A stretch of 64,000 nucleotides of DNA from Peribacillus frigoritolerans. Its GTDB lineage: Bacteria > Bacillota > Bacilli > Bacillales > DSM-1321. Shown here in pieces: positions 17,764 through 26,324 of the stretch (positions are counted from its first letter, which is position 1; each line of letters starts with the position of its first letter). The stretch covers positions 4,816,778 through 4,880,777 of the forward strand of contig NZ_KV440950.1 in the NCBI RefSeq assembly GCF_001636405.1, written 5' to 3'. The translations under genes were made by a program, and so were the position numbers. The notes under the pieces were generated by a model that worked only from the letters and a program-made list of their open reading frames with translations, did not search any database and was not told the origin of the DNA.

Positions 17764-17799
17764 ATTCTTAATCATATCGTTTCGAATACCTTCCAAAAA

Positions 17800-17825
17800 A
17801 ATAAGCATCGTTTTGATGCTTATTT
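17800..17825 (+). terminator. Terminator after the RMD1-family gene
   Basis: AATAAGCATC-gtttt-GATGCTTATT followed by TTT, 36 bp after the stop. Symmetrical, so it may also serve the converging GNAT gene. Confidence 0.85.
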
Positions 17826-17928
17826 TGCGTTTAACCACTTCATCATATTTAAGCTGACTGTATACTGTCGTTTAATTACATGCTTTTCCTACCGGGACAA
17901 AGCACTCCAGAAGTTAGCTAAATTCCCC

Positions 17929-18411
17929 TTAATCCAGAGCAAAGTGGAAAATGAATTCCTCCCCTTCTTCCCCATTAAATCTGTATCCTTTGTCAATGAA
18001 TCCAACTTTCTTATACAAATTTATCGCTGGGACATTCGAATGATGCACCGTTAGAATAATCTCATCTTTATCTGGATGACTTAGTTTGATCATATCAGGC
18101 AGCACTTTTAACGCCTTAAAAGCTAGCCCCTTTGTTTGATGGCGCAAATCCAAGGAGAATGATTTAAGAAGGATCGCATTCTCATTACTTGTATATTGAT
18201 TTCCCGCTTTATCCGTATATAAGGCAAAGCAACCAATCAAATCCTCATCTAAATAAATGACCATGGGGAGGTTATATTTATCCTTTCTGAAGTCTTCGAT
18301 AACTTTTAAAGGTATAGAAGTATAGATTGCTTGTTCTATAGGTAAACAATAATTGCTCAGCGCCTCATGGTCAGTTTCCATAAAAGGTCTAATAATTAAT
18401 CCAGCCATCAT
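17929..18411 (-). CDS. GNAT family N-acetyltransferase
   Basis: 160 residues with the GNAT fold. The acetyl-CoA binding region is SFSLDLRHQTKGLAFKALKV (about 89-108; the Q/R-x-x-G-x-A/G loop is HQTKGLA), and VHHSNVPAINLYKKVGFIDK is the C-terminal motif B. It transfers acetyl from acetyl-CoA to an amine; the substrate cannot be read. GGGGTG lies 5 bases before the ATG. Monocistronic, converging on the RMD1-family gene. Confidence 0.88.
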   Translation of the reverse strand: MMAGLIIRPFMETDHEALSNYCLPIEQAIYTSIPLKVIEDFRKDKYNLPMVIYLDEDLIGCFALYTDKAGNQYTSNENAILLKSFSLDLRHQTKGLAFKALKVLPDMIKLSHPDKDEIILTVHHSNVPAINLYKKVGFIDKGYRFNGEEGEEFIFHFALD

Positions 18412-18508
18412 ACTTGCACCCCATTTTCATATTTCTGATAAAGCCATTTTAACAGAAATAATGTTTTACACTCCAAGTAAAGAAATTTTCAAGAAAATTC
18501 ATTCATAC

Positions 18509-18537
18509 AAAAAAGGAATGGCTTTGTCTACCATTCC
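18509..18537 (-). terminator. Hairpin GGAATGG/CCATTCC
   Basis: Stem GGAATGG-N9-CCATTCC with a T-run on the minus strand. It marks the left end of the repeat cluster; the gene it would serve is missing. Confidence 0.55.
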
Positions 18538-18539
18538 TT

Positions 18540-18575
18540 CAGACTGCAGACACACTCAATGAAAATCAAGTTTGC
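18540..18575. repeat. CAGACTGCAGAC hairpin element, copy 1
   Basis: CAGACTGCAGAC at one end and GTTTGCCTGCA at the other. The same element recurs at about 19029, 19454 and 21416, where the left arm is CAGACTGTAGA. Confidence 0.6.
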
Positions 18576-18600
18576 CTGCATTTTTATTTGAATAGTTCAG

Positions 18601-18720
18601 TTGATTTCAGAGATTCACTCCCTTTCCGCCGACTTTCTGCCAAGCCTCCTAGGCAGAAGCGCTCTGGGGTCTCGGCTAGCCAGTTATTCGGCAGGAGTGT
18701 CGCAAATCTCTTCCATCCAA
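18601..18720 (-). repeat. GC-rich dispersed repeat, copy R1
   Basis: About 120 bp. On the minus strand it runs through GACACTCCTGCCGAATAACT, GGCTAGCCGAGACCCC, CTAGGAGGCTTGGCAG and GTCGGCGGAAAGGGAGTG. Its GC content is far above the flanks. It resembles the GC-rich intergenic repeats common in Bacillaceae genomes; I assign no family name. Confidence 0.85.
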
Positions 18721-18790
18721 CAAGAGTTCATTAAAACAATAAAAAACCATATAGAACTAGTTTACCTGCAGTTTTTTTAAAAAAGACGTT

Positions 18791-18921
18791 CCAGCTTGAT
18801 TTCTGAAATCCGCTCCCTTTCCGCCGACTGGCTGCCAAGCCTCCTCGACTCAGGCGTCTCCGGGGTCTCGGCTAGCCAGTATTTCGGCAGGAGTGTCGCA
18901 AATTTCTTCCATCCAATGAGG
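18791..18921 (-). repeat. GC-rich dispersed repeat, copy R2
   Basis: Same element and orientation as R1, with CTCCTGCCGAAATACTGG, GCTAGCCGAGACCCCGG, GAGGAGGCTTGGCAGCC and GTCGGCGGAAAGGGAGCG on the minus strand. Confidence 0.85.
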
Positions 18922-19090
18922 ATTATAGTAAAAAAAACATTAAGGATATTCTAGTCTTCTTTTAAATTCATGGTTCGGGGCGAGAGCAATTCAAAACTCC
19001 TTTTGCCGGAAAATTGGCGGAACCGCCAGACTGTAGACGAATTGGAGAAGAAGAGCCAGTTTTCCTAAAATATTTCTAAAAAGAGAAGTT

Positions 19091-19220
19091 TCCAGTTGAT
19101 TGGAACGGAAGGTACGAGACTCCTGCGGGAAAAGCGTGGCCAGGGAGACCCCGCAGGCGAGCGCCTAGGAGGCTCCCGGACCGCCCGCGGAAAGCGAGTG
19201 CCTGGAGTGGAAATCATTAC
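19091..19220 (+). repeat. GC-rich dispersed repeat, copy R3 (plus orientation)
   Basis: Contains GAGACTCCTGCGGGAAAAGC, GGGAGACCCCGCAGGCGAGC, CTAGGAGGCTCCCGGACCGC and CGCGGAAAGCGAGTGCCTGG. It is followed directly by an inverted copy (R4), so the pair can fold into a long imperfect hairpin. Confidence 0.9.
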
Positions 19221-19230
19221 ACATACCCTC

Positions 19231-19350
19231 TTTCGGAAATCCGCTCCCTTTCCGCCGACTTTCCTGCCAAGCCTCCTCGGCGCAAGTGCCTGTGGGGTCT
19301 CAGCTAGCCAGTTATTGGGCTGTCGCAATTTCTTCAATCCAATGAGGCTT
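19231..19350 (-). repeat. GC-rich dispersed repeat, copy R4 (minus orientation)
   Basis: Inverted relative to R3. It carries CCGCTCCCTTTCCGCCGAC and GGGGTCTCAGCTAGCCAG on the plus strand. Confidence 0.88.
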
Positions 19351-19510
19351 ACAAGAAAAAAAACATCAATGATAATCTAATCTTGTTTTAATTTCATGGT
19401 TCGGGGTGGGACCAATTCGAACTCCCTTTTGTCAAAAAAATTGATGGAACAGCCAGACTGTAGAGGAATTGGAAAAGAGACAGTTTCCCTACAATATTAC
19501 TTTTATAAAA

Positions 19511-19640
19511 TTCCAGTTGATTGGAACGGAAGGTACGAGACTCCTGCGGGAAAAGCGTGGCCAGGGAGACGCCGCAGGCGAGCGCCGCGGCGGCTCCCGG
19601 ACCGCCCGCGGCTAGCGAGTGCCTGGAGTGGAACTCATTA
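19511..19640 (+). repeat. GC-rich dispersed repeat, copy R5 (plus orientation)
   Basis: Nearly identical to R3 over its whole length, with a few changes (GAGCGCCGCGGCGGCTCCC in place of the GAGCGCCTAGGAGGCTCCC of R3). That similarity supports recent tandem duplication. Confidence 0.9.
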
Positions 19641-19651
19641 CACATACCCTC

Positions 19652-19774
19652 TTTCGGAAATCCGCTCCCTTTCCGCCGACTTTCCTGCCAAGCCTCCTAG
19701 GCAGAAGCGCCTGTGGGGTCTCGGCTAGCCAGTTATTGGGCTGGAATGTCGAAAATCTCTTCAATCCAATGAGG
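19652..19774 (-). repeat. GC-rich dispersed repeat, copy R6 (minus orientation)
   Basis: Nearly identical to R4 and in the same relation to R5. Confidence 0.88.
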
Positions 19775-19918
19775 CTTACAGTAAAAGAACATCAATGATC
19801 ATCTAGTCTTGTTTTACAAATCATAGTTCAGGATGAGACTATTCCGAATCCACTTTTGTCACAAACTGAAGGAGTTTCCAATCCTTTTTTCTTCTGTTTT
19901 TGAACTCATGATGTTAAA

Positions 19919-20488
19919 TCATTTAGACGCAGATAATTCGCTTTCGGTTACCCATTTATGGTTCTTCACTTTTTCTCCTCCCGTAGTCGGTGTGAAATCG
20001 ACCATATAAACAGTCGTTTTTTCAGCAGATTCAACTTCAGCGACTGCCCCGTTCATCCCTTCCATATGAGAAGCATTTACTGTAACCTCCGCTCCGGGTT
20101 CATACGTCACTTCACCAGCATCTTTGATTTCTTCGTGAATGATCCATTTATGATTTTCCACTTTTTCTCCGCCAGTTGCAGGCGTATACGAAATTGCATA
20201 AGCAGTCGTATCAAAGGCACCCACTATTGTTGCTTCCGCCCCTTTCATGCTTTCCATATGACCTGATTCGATAATCGCTTGACTTCCAACTTCATAAGTT
20301 GGATTTTCTGCCGCTTTTAATCCCTCCGGAACATCACCCGAGCTAGAATGGTTCATGTCCATTTCGCTATGTTCCTTTACTTCTTTCTCTTCTTTGTTTT
20401 TATCATCGCTGTTGGAACATGCTCCAAGGACTAAAAACACGGCCGCAAATAGGGATAAGATGGTAGGCAATTTTGTTCTTTTTTTCAT
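19919..20488 (-). CDS. ydhK: YdhK family (DUF1541) lipoprotein
   Basis: 189 residues from the ATG at 20488, which has GGAGG 11 bases upstream; earlier in-frame starts have no RBS. Lipobox LGAC, Cys24, then a charged linker rich in Lys, Glu, Met and His (SEMDMNHSSS). Two copies of a domain of about 60 residues follow, each opening with a GHMESMKGAEATI or SHMEGMNGAVAEV motif and closing with TGGEKV-NHKW. The methionine and histidine motifs suggest metal (copper) binding on the outer membrane face; that is inference. The family is exported and of unknown function. Monocistronic. Confidence 0.9.
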   Translation of the reverse strand: MKKRTKLPTILSLFAAVFLVLGACSNSDDKNKEEKEVKEHSEMDMNHSSSGDVPEGLKAAENPTYEVGSQAIIESGHMESMKGAEATIVGAFDTTAYAISYTPATGGEKVENHKWIIHEEIKDAGEVTYEPGAEVTVNASHMEGMNGAVAEVESAEKTTVYMVDFTPTTGGEKVKNHKWVTESELSASK

Positions 20489-20696
20489 ATTGAATAAAAC
20501 CTCCTTTATGATTACACCCATCTTACCAATTAAATATGCAGAAAATATGGAGTACACTCGTGACTGAATTTAACCTGATGGCGTTTTGGATAAAAGTGAA
20601 CAGCCATCGAGCGTGGTTTAACGAGGAAAAAGAATGGTTTAGTGATAGTGGTTATTAGAGGTATTCAATCCTGCCGGGTGCTTGGAAATCAAGCAA

Positions 20697-20720
20697 GAAG
20701 GACTTGGTCAAAAGTCCTTC
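20697..20720 (-). terminator. Terminator after the 207-residue hypothetical gene
   Basis: GAAGGACTT-N6-AAGTCCTTC with a moderately T-rich tail on the minus strand, 7 bp past the stop. Confidence 0.8.
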
Positions 20721-20726
20721 CTCTGT

Positions 20727-21350
20727 CTAGTCTTCCAAAGTTGATTGTTCGATTTTTTGCATGATATGTGAAAGGTTCATGGTGGCATGTTTTTTATAAT
20801 CCCTGCCTATGGATTTGAATAACCCTTTCGCTATACCTATTAACATGATTTTCGTATGTCCATCCGAAATAATGGACTTATTAGGGAAACTTGATTCAGC
20901 ATATGCACCGCCAATTTTATTAGCTGTTTCCTTAATAAAATCAATGACTTTAATTTCCTGGGTTTTTCCTTCGATATCGATTTTATAAATAATTTGATTT
21001 CTCCAAAGCTTTAGCTCAATCCTTTGTTTAGTATAATCGAAGAGTTCTTCCGTAATATGATCATGATCTTTGCTCATTTGATTGGAGTCTTTAAAGGGAT
21101 ACAATTTCGGGTTAGGATTGATTTTCTTTATTAAGGATTGGTCAATTGTGACCTTTTCCCGCTTTATGCGCGTATTCTTCGTTTCACATAGAATCAGCCT
21201 TAACTGTCCGGCAATTATATTGTTGAATTCTTGTAATCCAAAGAATTCAACAAGCATTACACTATATTCCAAAATGGTGATGGCTTCATCGAATTTTCGT
21301 TTAGCAGCTGCATTCGATCTAGTAAAAACCAATCGGTTCTTCTTCTCCAT
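20727..21350 (-). CDS. Hypothetical protein, 207 residues
   Basis: No signal peptide or membrane segment; a basic, mixed alpha/beta sequence. The stretch VIDFIKETANKIGGAYAESS (about 132-151) resembles a short motif in several uncharacterised Bacillus proteins. I do not recognise a domain. AGAAGGAT lies close to the ATG. It is flanked by repeat elements on both sides (18.5-19.9 kb and 21.4-21.55 kb). Confidence 0.65.
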   Translation of the reverse strand: MEKKNRLVFTRSNAAAKRKFDEAITILEYSVMLVEFFGLQEFNNIIAGQLRLILCETKNTRIKREKVTIDQSLIKKINPNPKLYPFKDSNQMSKDHDHITEELFDYTKQRIELKLWRNQIIYKIDIEGKTQEIKVIDFIKETANKIGGAYAESSFPNKSIISDGHTKIMLIGIAKGLFKSIGRDYKKHATMNLSHIMQKIEQSTLED

Positions 21351-21415
21351 ATCCTTCTCACCCCACTGAATTCGAATCTATTGAATAAATAGTAAAACAT
21401 CCATAATGGATGTTT

Positions 21416-21456
21416 CAGACTGTAGACAAATTCGTAGAAAGACAGTTTGCCTACAG
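21416..21456. repeat. CAGACTGTAGAC hairpin element, copy 4
   Basis: CTGTAG-a-CAAA pairs with TTTG-c-CTACAG. It matches the elements at 18540, 19029 and 19454 and lies next to a degenerate GC-rich repeat, as those do. Confidence 0.7.
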
Positions 21457-21464
21457 TTTTCAAG

Positions 21465-21550
21465 TGTTCTCAGAAATTCGCTACTTTTCCGCCAAAAAGC
21501 ATTCAGCGGGTTCTCTACCGGCCAACTATTCGGCAGGAGTGTCGCAAATT
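21465..21550 (-). repeat. Degenerate GC-rich repeat, copy R7
   Basis: Keeps TTCGGCAGGAGTGTCGCAAA and CTTTTCCGCCAA from the R1/R2 family but has lost the middle. Confidence 0.7.
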
Positions 21551-21682
21551 AATATAGTAATAGTTTTCTAAGTCTTGCATATCCATGACATCCTATGGAA
21601 TGACCATTCTATTCATTAAAAAAACTGTCGAGGATGGACAATCTTTCGATAAGGATGCCTTTGATAATCAGATTTTTTTATA

Positions 21683-22450
21683 CTATCTATCGAAGTGCTG
21701 TTTCATTAACTCTTTAAATCGTGTTCCATCTATTTCTTCTTTCGTCATTTTTCCATTTTCCCACTGTGTAAAGGAAGTATCGGTTAAAGTGACGTTCCCG
21801 CTGTTTGTCAAACGGGTGATTAATGGATGTTTATTGAATGGCGATTGGGGATTTTCCCTGATGATCGTTTGGACCTCATTAAGTTCCGCTACATTTCCCA
21901 CGGGTTGTGAAGAATCGAAAGCATAGCCTATTCTCCAATCGCGATCTTTATGTTTCAGTTTTAATTCAAGGATATGATCTCCGTGGACGGTACTTTCTTT
22001 TTTTATCCTGAATTCGCCATTTCGGGAAACGACCGTTTGCCCGTTCAACGGAACTGGTTTTAATGGCAGATTCCCGCCAAAACCCGTATCGATCAAATAG
22101 GTTTGGCCCTCATGGTTCAATAGAATGGTGACATGTGTCCTTCCTATGGTCATCCACCCCTGATTATAGATGACACCACGAACCAAAGATACATCAAAGT
22201 CATTTTCCAACAGGAAAAAATAAAGGGCTGAATTCAATTCATAGCATAATCCCCCCTCATTCCTCAGGAGGACTTTGTTCATGATATTCGCTTTATTGAT
22301 ATCACTCAGATGGGATGCCATGATTGATAAGTTTTCAAAAGGAATGGTTTTCGCTGTCTTATCGAGAATTTCGTCTAATTTCTCAAATGTCAGTTTCACA
22401 TCTTCCTGGAGCCCTATTCTTTTCCTGAATAATGCATTCAGTTCATTCAT
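21683..22450 (-). CDS. Arylamine N-acetyltransferase
   Basis: 255 residues from the ATG at 22450, chosen for GGGGGG 6 bases upstream; the frame is open 29 codons further. From this start the catalytic triad is Cys69 (EGGLCYELN), His106 (GRTHVTI) and Asp121 (DTGFGG), the standard NAT spacing. The enzyme transfers acetyl from acetyl-CoA to arylamines or hydrazines in the cytosol by a ping-pong mechanism; in bacilli it can detoxify aniline-type compounds. Monocistronic, minus strand. Confidence 0.93.
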   Translation of the reverse strand: MNELNALFRKRIGLQEDVKLTFEKLDEILDKTAKTIPFENLSIMASHLSDINKANIMNKVLLRNEGGLCYELNSALYFFLLENDFDVSLVRGVIYNQGWMTIGRTHVTILLNHEGQTYLIDTGFGGNLPLKPVPLNGQTVVSRNGEFRIKKESTVHGDHILELKLKHKDRDWRIGYAFDSSQPVGNVAELNEVQTIIRENPQSPFNKHPLITRLTNSGNVTLTDTSFTQWENGKMTKEEIDGTRFKELMKQHFDR

Positions 22451-22579
22451 TAAGATTCCCCCCTTAGACAGATACCGGTGAAGCGTATCTTGACTTTGTA
22501 TATATTCATTATACTTTGTCCATATTTCATCCTTCAATCAATCTGCCATCAGCTCCACCTTTTGCTTATCACCTGAAAA

Positions 22580-22616
22580 GAGGTCGCCCAATCATGTATT
22601 AATCCTGGGCAACCTC
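22580..22616 (-). terminator. Terminator after the quinone oxidoreductase gene
   Basis: On the minus strand GAGGTTGCCCA pairs with TGGGCGACCTC and is followed by TTTT. It is 34 bp past the stop. Confidence 0.85.
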
Positions 22617-22649
22617 CCCCATTCATGCACCGAGGCAGTTTTTCTTTAA

Positions 22650-23630
22650 TCATTCATTTACCTGTAAGATTATTTTACCTACATTCTTATTGGCTTCCAT
22701 ATGTTCATGCGCCCTTTGTACCTCTTCAAAAGGGAAGACATGGTCCACAATTGCCTTGATTTCATTTTTGCGGAACAACGGCATTGCCTTTTTAACGAAT
22801 TCTTCCGTTAACTCTTTTTTATATTCATCATTCCGGGGAGTTAGTAGAGTGCCTTTTAATTGAACTCTTTTTAAGAGAAGTTCCATCAGGTTCACCTTCT
22901 CGACTACAGTTCCGCCTAGAATGCCTATCAGTACCCACCGTCCATCAGTTTTAATGCTTTTAAGGTTTTTCTCCCAGTAAGAAGCACCGATGAAATCCAG
23001 GATAACATCCACTCCTTGATTATTTGTAGCTTTTAGTACTTCCTCATCAAAAGCTTGTTCTTTATAGTTGATACAGATATCCGCTCCTAGTGAGTGACAG
23101 AAATCCAATTTTTCCTTTGAGCCGGCTGTAGTGATGATTTTCGCTTTTGTCAGTTTTTTTGCCAGTTGGATAGCTGCTGTGCCTACACCGCTTCCGCCAG
23201 CATGAATCAATACCGTTTCTTGATCCGTCAATTCACCTAACCAAAACAAGGTTTGGTACGCAGTCAAGAATACTTCAGGAATCGCTGCCGCTTCTTCAAA
23301 TGACAGGTTATCCGGTATCTTCATTGCACGATCAGCCGGCATCAAGGCATATTGAGCATAACCGCCGCCATTTACAAGGCCCATCACCCTCGTCCCCGTT
23401 TGTATATTTGCACCTTCCCCTGTTTCCACCACTTCCCCGGAAACTTCAATCCCCAATATTGGATTGGCCATATAACCGGTTTTCCCTTCCCGGGAAACAA
23501 TATCCGTTCTATTTATCGCAGACGCTTTAACCTTTATTAATATTTCCCCTTTACCGGGAACGGGCTTTGAAAAATCTTTAAATAGTAATTGTTCTGCACC
23601 ACCCGGTTCTTTAACCACTACTGCTTTCAT
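22650..23630 (-). CDS. NADPH:quinone oxidoreductase, MDR superfamily
   Basis: 326 residues from the ATG at 23630 (AAGGAG 8 bases upstream; a GTG three codons earlier lacks spacing). GroES-like N-terminal domain (about 25-110) followed by a Rossmann domain with the dinucleotide loop HAGGSGVGTAAIQLAK. There are no catalytic or structural zinc cysteines, so it belongs to the zinc-free quinone reductase branch. It reduces quinones or enones with NADPH in the cytosol, probably for stress defence. Monocistronic. Confidence 0.9.
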   Translation of the reverse strand: MKAVVVKEPGGAEQLLFKDFSKPVPGKGEILIKVKASAINRTDIVSREGKTGYMANPILGIEVSGEVVETGEGANIQTGTRVMGLVNGGGYAQYALMPADRAMKIPDNLSFEEAAAIPEVFLTAYQTLFWLGELTDQETVLIHAGGSGVGTAAIQLAKKLTKAKIITTAGSKEKLDFCHSLGADICINYKEQAFDEEVLKATNNQGVDVILDFIGASYWEKNLKSIKTDGRWVLIGILGGTVVEKVNLMELLLKRVQLKGTLLTPRNDEYKKELTEEFVKKAMPLFRKNEIKAIVDHVFPFEEVQRAHEHMEANKNVGKIILQVNE

Positions 23631-23760
23631 TTGCCCCACTCCTTACCATTAAATTAGTGACCATCCTTTTAAAATGGTTTGTCTTGAAGATGGAAACTAT
23701 CCTACTCCAAAAAATATCCACAAGCAAATAATTAGGTTTTGGAAAACAAGATAGAATAAA

Positions 23761-23799
23761 AAAAGCCGATGTCCCTTTCGGGGCCATCGAGCTTTTTTT
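23761..23799 (-). terminator. Terminator after the manganese catalase gene
   Basis: GCCGATG-N13-CATCGAGC with A and T runs on both sides, 13 bp past the stop of the catalase; functional on either strand. Confidence 0.85.
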
Positions 23800-23811
23800 G
23801 AAAAGTTTATA

Positions 23812-24657
23812 TTACCTTTTATTAAGCGATTGACTTCTATCCAGGTCATGATGCAATTGTGCTGCCGGAACCTTAGGGTTAGGAATCTGTCCTTTTGCGA
23901 CTGGTTCAGCTACATAAACAAAATCTCCCGTACCATCCGGGGCGCTTCCTGTTGCCCATAGGCCATCTGCCGATTCATTACCTTCCGATAAGTTCCAGAA
24001 TTCGTACGCTTCCGGTTGAGATTCCATTTCCGCTTCCGGTGGGAATGATGCGGGAACAACCACGCCATTTTTTTCTTCAAGTTCTGCAATGGCCGCCATC
24101 CATTGATATTGGTGGTAACGATCACGGGCTAACATTTTACGGAAGGTAGCACGTACCCCTTCATCTTTTGTCATATGATATAAACGGGCCACTTGAAGGC
24201 GTCCTTGGCTTTCAGCATGCAGATTGGATCGCATGTCTGCTAATAAATTTCCGCTGGCTACGATATAAGATCCGTTCCAAGGCACCCCATTCGAGTTGGT
24301 TGGCAGTCCGCCAAGACCGCTTACGAGCAAATGCTGGGGATTGATACCACCCATGATCGCTGCTGTAGCAGGATCTTTTGCGGCTTCTGCTTGATCTTCC
24401 GGAGAAGCGCCATCAAGCAATTGACTAATGAGTGAACAAAGCATCTCTACATGTCCAATTTCCTCTGTACCGATATCCATCAGCATATCTTTGTATTTTT
24501 CTTCTCCACGGCAGTTAAATCCCTGAAAAAGGTATTGCATCATGACAGTCATTTCCCCAAACTGTCCGCCTAACACTTCCTGAATTTGACGGGCAAGCAT
24601 CGGATCTGGTCGATCTACCTTAACTTCAAATTGCAATTCTTTTTGATGGCGAAACAT
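23812..24657 (-). CDS. Manganese (non-heme) catalase
   Basis: 281 residues, four-helix-bundle ferritin-like fold. Dimanganese ligands are visible in MMQYLFQGFNCRGEEKYKDM, GTEEIGHVEMLCSLI (E-x2-H) and HAESQGRLQVARLYHMT, all with family spacing. It disproportionates hydrogen peroxide. It is longer than the coat-associated CotJC form (about 190 residues) and matches the YdbD-like class of sporeformers; spore or coat location is likely but not proven. A strong AGGAGG precedes the ATG. Confidence 0.93.
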   Translation of the reverse strand: MFRHQKELQFEVKVDRPDPMLARQIQEVLGGQFGEMTVMMQYLFQGFNCRGEEKYKDMLMDIGTEEIGHVEMLCSLISQLLDGASPEDQAEAAKDPATAAIMGGINPQHLLVSGLGGLPTNSNGVPWNGSYIVASGNLLADMRSNLHAESQGRLQVARLYHMTKDEGVRATFRKMLARDRYHQYQWMAAIAELEEKNGVVVPASFPPEAEMESQPEAYEFWNLSEGNESADGLWATGSAPDGTGDFVYVAEPVAKGQIPNPKVPAAQLHHDLDRSQSLNKR

Positions 24658-24922
24658 ATTAACTCCTCCTTTTTTTATATGATGTACGGTTTTTTATTAC
24701 CCGCCTGTACATGCTTAAAACCATAATTCAGTTATAATGAACAATAATTAGAAGAAATTTACATACCATTAACATTGATGACTGAACTAATAAGCCAAGG
24801 ATTTTCTTTGTGCTATGAATCGCTCAATAAATAAGATATATAAAAGGTCCATTTACCTGTCTATAACTTTAAAATACAGGGTAAAGTAGAAAGAACCATA
24901 TATAGGAAAAGGAGGATGGAAA

Positions 24923-25441
24923 ATGGATTTCAAGCCTCGAAATCAAAAAGATCAATCCATTTCAGAATTACGTTATACTTATTCCGCTCGTAACCTATGG
25001 TCCGGTTTTCTATTCGGGATCGGATTGGTTGCATTCATCGATGAAGCCATCTTTCATCAACTATTACATTGGCACCATTTCTATGACAAGTCCACAACCA
25101 GTATCGGGCTTATCTCGGATGGTTTATTTCATGCCCTAAGCTGGTTCGCAACGGTCGGGTCGTTATTCATGTTCGCTGACCTTCGCCGTCGAAAGGGATT
25201 ATGGCTGAAAAGGTGGATAGGGGGAGTTTTGCTCGGGGCAGGTTCTTTCCAGTTATATGACGGAATCATCCAGCACAAGCTCATGCGCCTCCATCAAATC
25301 CGTTACAATGTCGATATTTTCCCATACGACTTGACTTGGAACATTGCCGCCACAATCATGATCTTGATCGGTATTACCCTCGTCATTCAAACAAGGCGCA
25401 GCTTACTTAAAATGAAAGAAGACGCCAGCAATGCACAGTAA
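24923..25441 (+). CDS. DUF2243 membrane protein
   Basis: 172 residues with four hydrophobic segments (about 30-50, 70-88, 100-120, 145-162). The histidine-rich FIDEAIFHQLLHWHHFYD and SFQLYDGIIQHKLMRLHQIR are DUF2243 hallmarks, and their spacing suggests a metal or heme site in the membrane. AGGAGG lies 8 bases before the ATG. Its 3' end overlaps the CtaG-like gene by 11 bp, so the two are co-translated and probably act together. Confidence 0.85.
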   Translation: MDFKPRNQKDQSISELRYTYSARNLWSGFLFGIGLVAFIDEAIFHQLLHWHHFYDKSTTSIGLISDGLFHALSWFATVGSLFMFADLRRRKGLWLKRWIGGVLLGAGSFQLYDGIIQHKLMRLHQIRYNVDIFPYDLTWNIAATIMILIGITLVIQTRRSLLKMKEDASNAQ

Positions 25442-26213
25442 TGGACATATTCATGATAACGGAACTGGTTTTGAACCGATTTTATTGATGCTACTCATGC
25501 CGGGTTTAGTGATTTATATCGCAGCTGTCATCATTTCGAACCGCCGCTATAAAAAATGGCCATTATACCGTACCTTCTTTTGGATTCTTGGCACTCTCTG
25601 TGCAGCCTCTGCAATCATAGGCCCAATAGCCAATCGTGCGCATATGGACTTCACGGCGCATATGGTTGGTCATTTACTGCTTGGAATGATTGCACCCATC
25701 CTGCTCGTGCTTGCTGCACCCATTACGCTTGCACTGCGAACACTTAATGTACAATCAGCAAGACGCCTTTCAAAGGTGTTGAAAAGTTGGCCGCTGCGAT
25801 TTTTAAGCAATCCAATCACTGCCTCTGCGCTTAATATTGGAGGGCTTTGGATCCTTTATACGACTGGTCTGTACGGGTTGATGCATCAGAATGCCCTTCT
25901 GCATGCATTAGTGCATTTTCACGTGTTCATAGCGGGCTATCTATTCACTGCGTCTATGATTTATATGGACCCTGCACCCCACAGGTTCAGCTTCATGTTT
26001 CGAGCTATCGTATTTACAATTTCACTGGCAGGCCATGATATCCTTTCTAAGTATATTTTTGCCCATCCTCCAAGCGGAGTCACAAAGGAACAAGCGGAAA
26101 ATGGCGGAATGTTAATGTACTATGCCGGTGATGCCATTGACGTTGCACTTATATGCATCCTTTGCTATCAATGGTTCAAAGTCACCCGGCCCAAGGGGTC
26201 ACTTGCCTTGTAG
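25431..26213 (+). CDS. CtaG-like cytochrome c oxidase assembly protein
   Basis: 260 residues and about seven membrane segments, of the caa3-CtaG type. Conserved histidines lie in MDFTAHMVGHLLLGMIAPIL, LHALVHFHVFIAGYLF and AGHDILSKYIFAH, consistent with copper or heme handling for terminal oxidase assembly. It pairs with the overlapping DUF2243 gene. No oxidase structural genes are in the window, so this may be an additional paralogue rather than the main cta assembly factor. Confidence 0.87.
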   Translation: MHSNGHIHDNGTGFEPILLMLLMPGLVIYIAAVIISNRRYKKWPLYRTFFWILGTLCAASAIIGPIANRAHMDFTAHMVGHLLLGMIAPILLVLAAPITLALRTLNVQSARRLSKVLKSWPLRFLSNPITASALNIGGLWILYTTGLYGLMHQNALLHALVHFHVFIAGYLFTASMIYMDPAPHRFSFMFRAIVFTISLAGHDILSKYIFAHPPSGVTKEQAENGGMLMYYAGDAIDVALICILCYQWFKVTRPKGSLAL

Positions 26214-26324
26214 GAAGGCGGTTCCATGATTACTTCGGTAAACTCCTGCGTTTCTGTTTAATCGTCCAACATTTAGCTCATACTAATTTTTGATGAAAAA
26301 ATTTTGGATGGAGCTGAATCAAAA

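Larger units (their letters stand above)
18930..19856. repeat. Composite tandem duplication, two full units and a partial third (about 425 bp period)
   Basis: The segment starting with the AACATTAAGGATATTC type sequence near 18935 recurs near 19358 and again near 19787. Each full unit holds a shared AT-rich head with TTCATGGTTCGGGG, a CAGACTGTAGA element, one plus-oriented and one minus-oriented GC-rich repeat, and the tail CAATCCAATGAGGCTTAC. The third unit stops after its head, at about 19856. Confidence 0.85.

Noticed and set aside
19065..19728. Arg- and Pro-rich open frames on both strands
   Set aside because: They lie wholly within the GC-rich inverted repeats, where stop codons are rare because of base composition.
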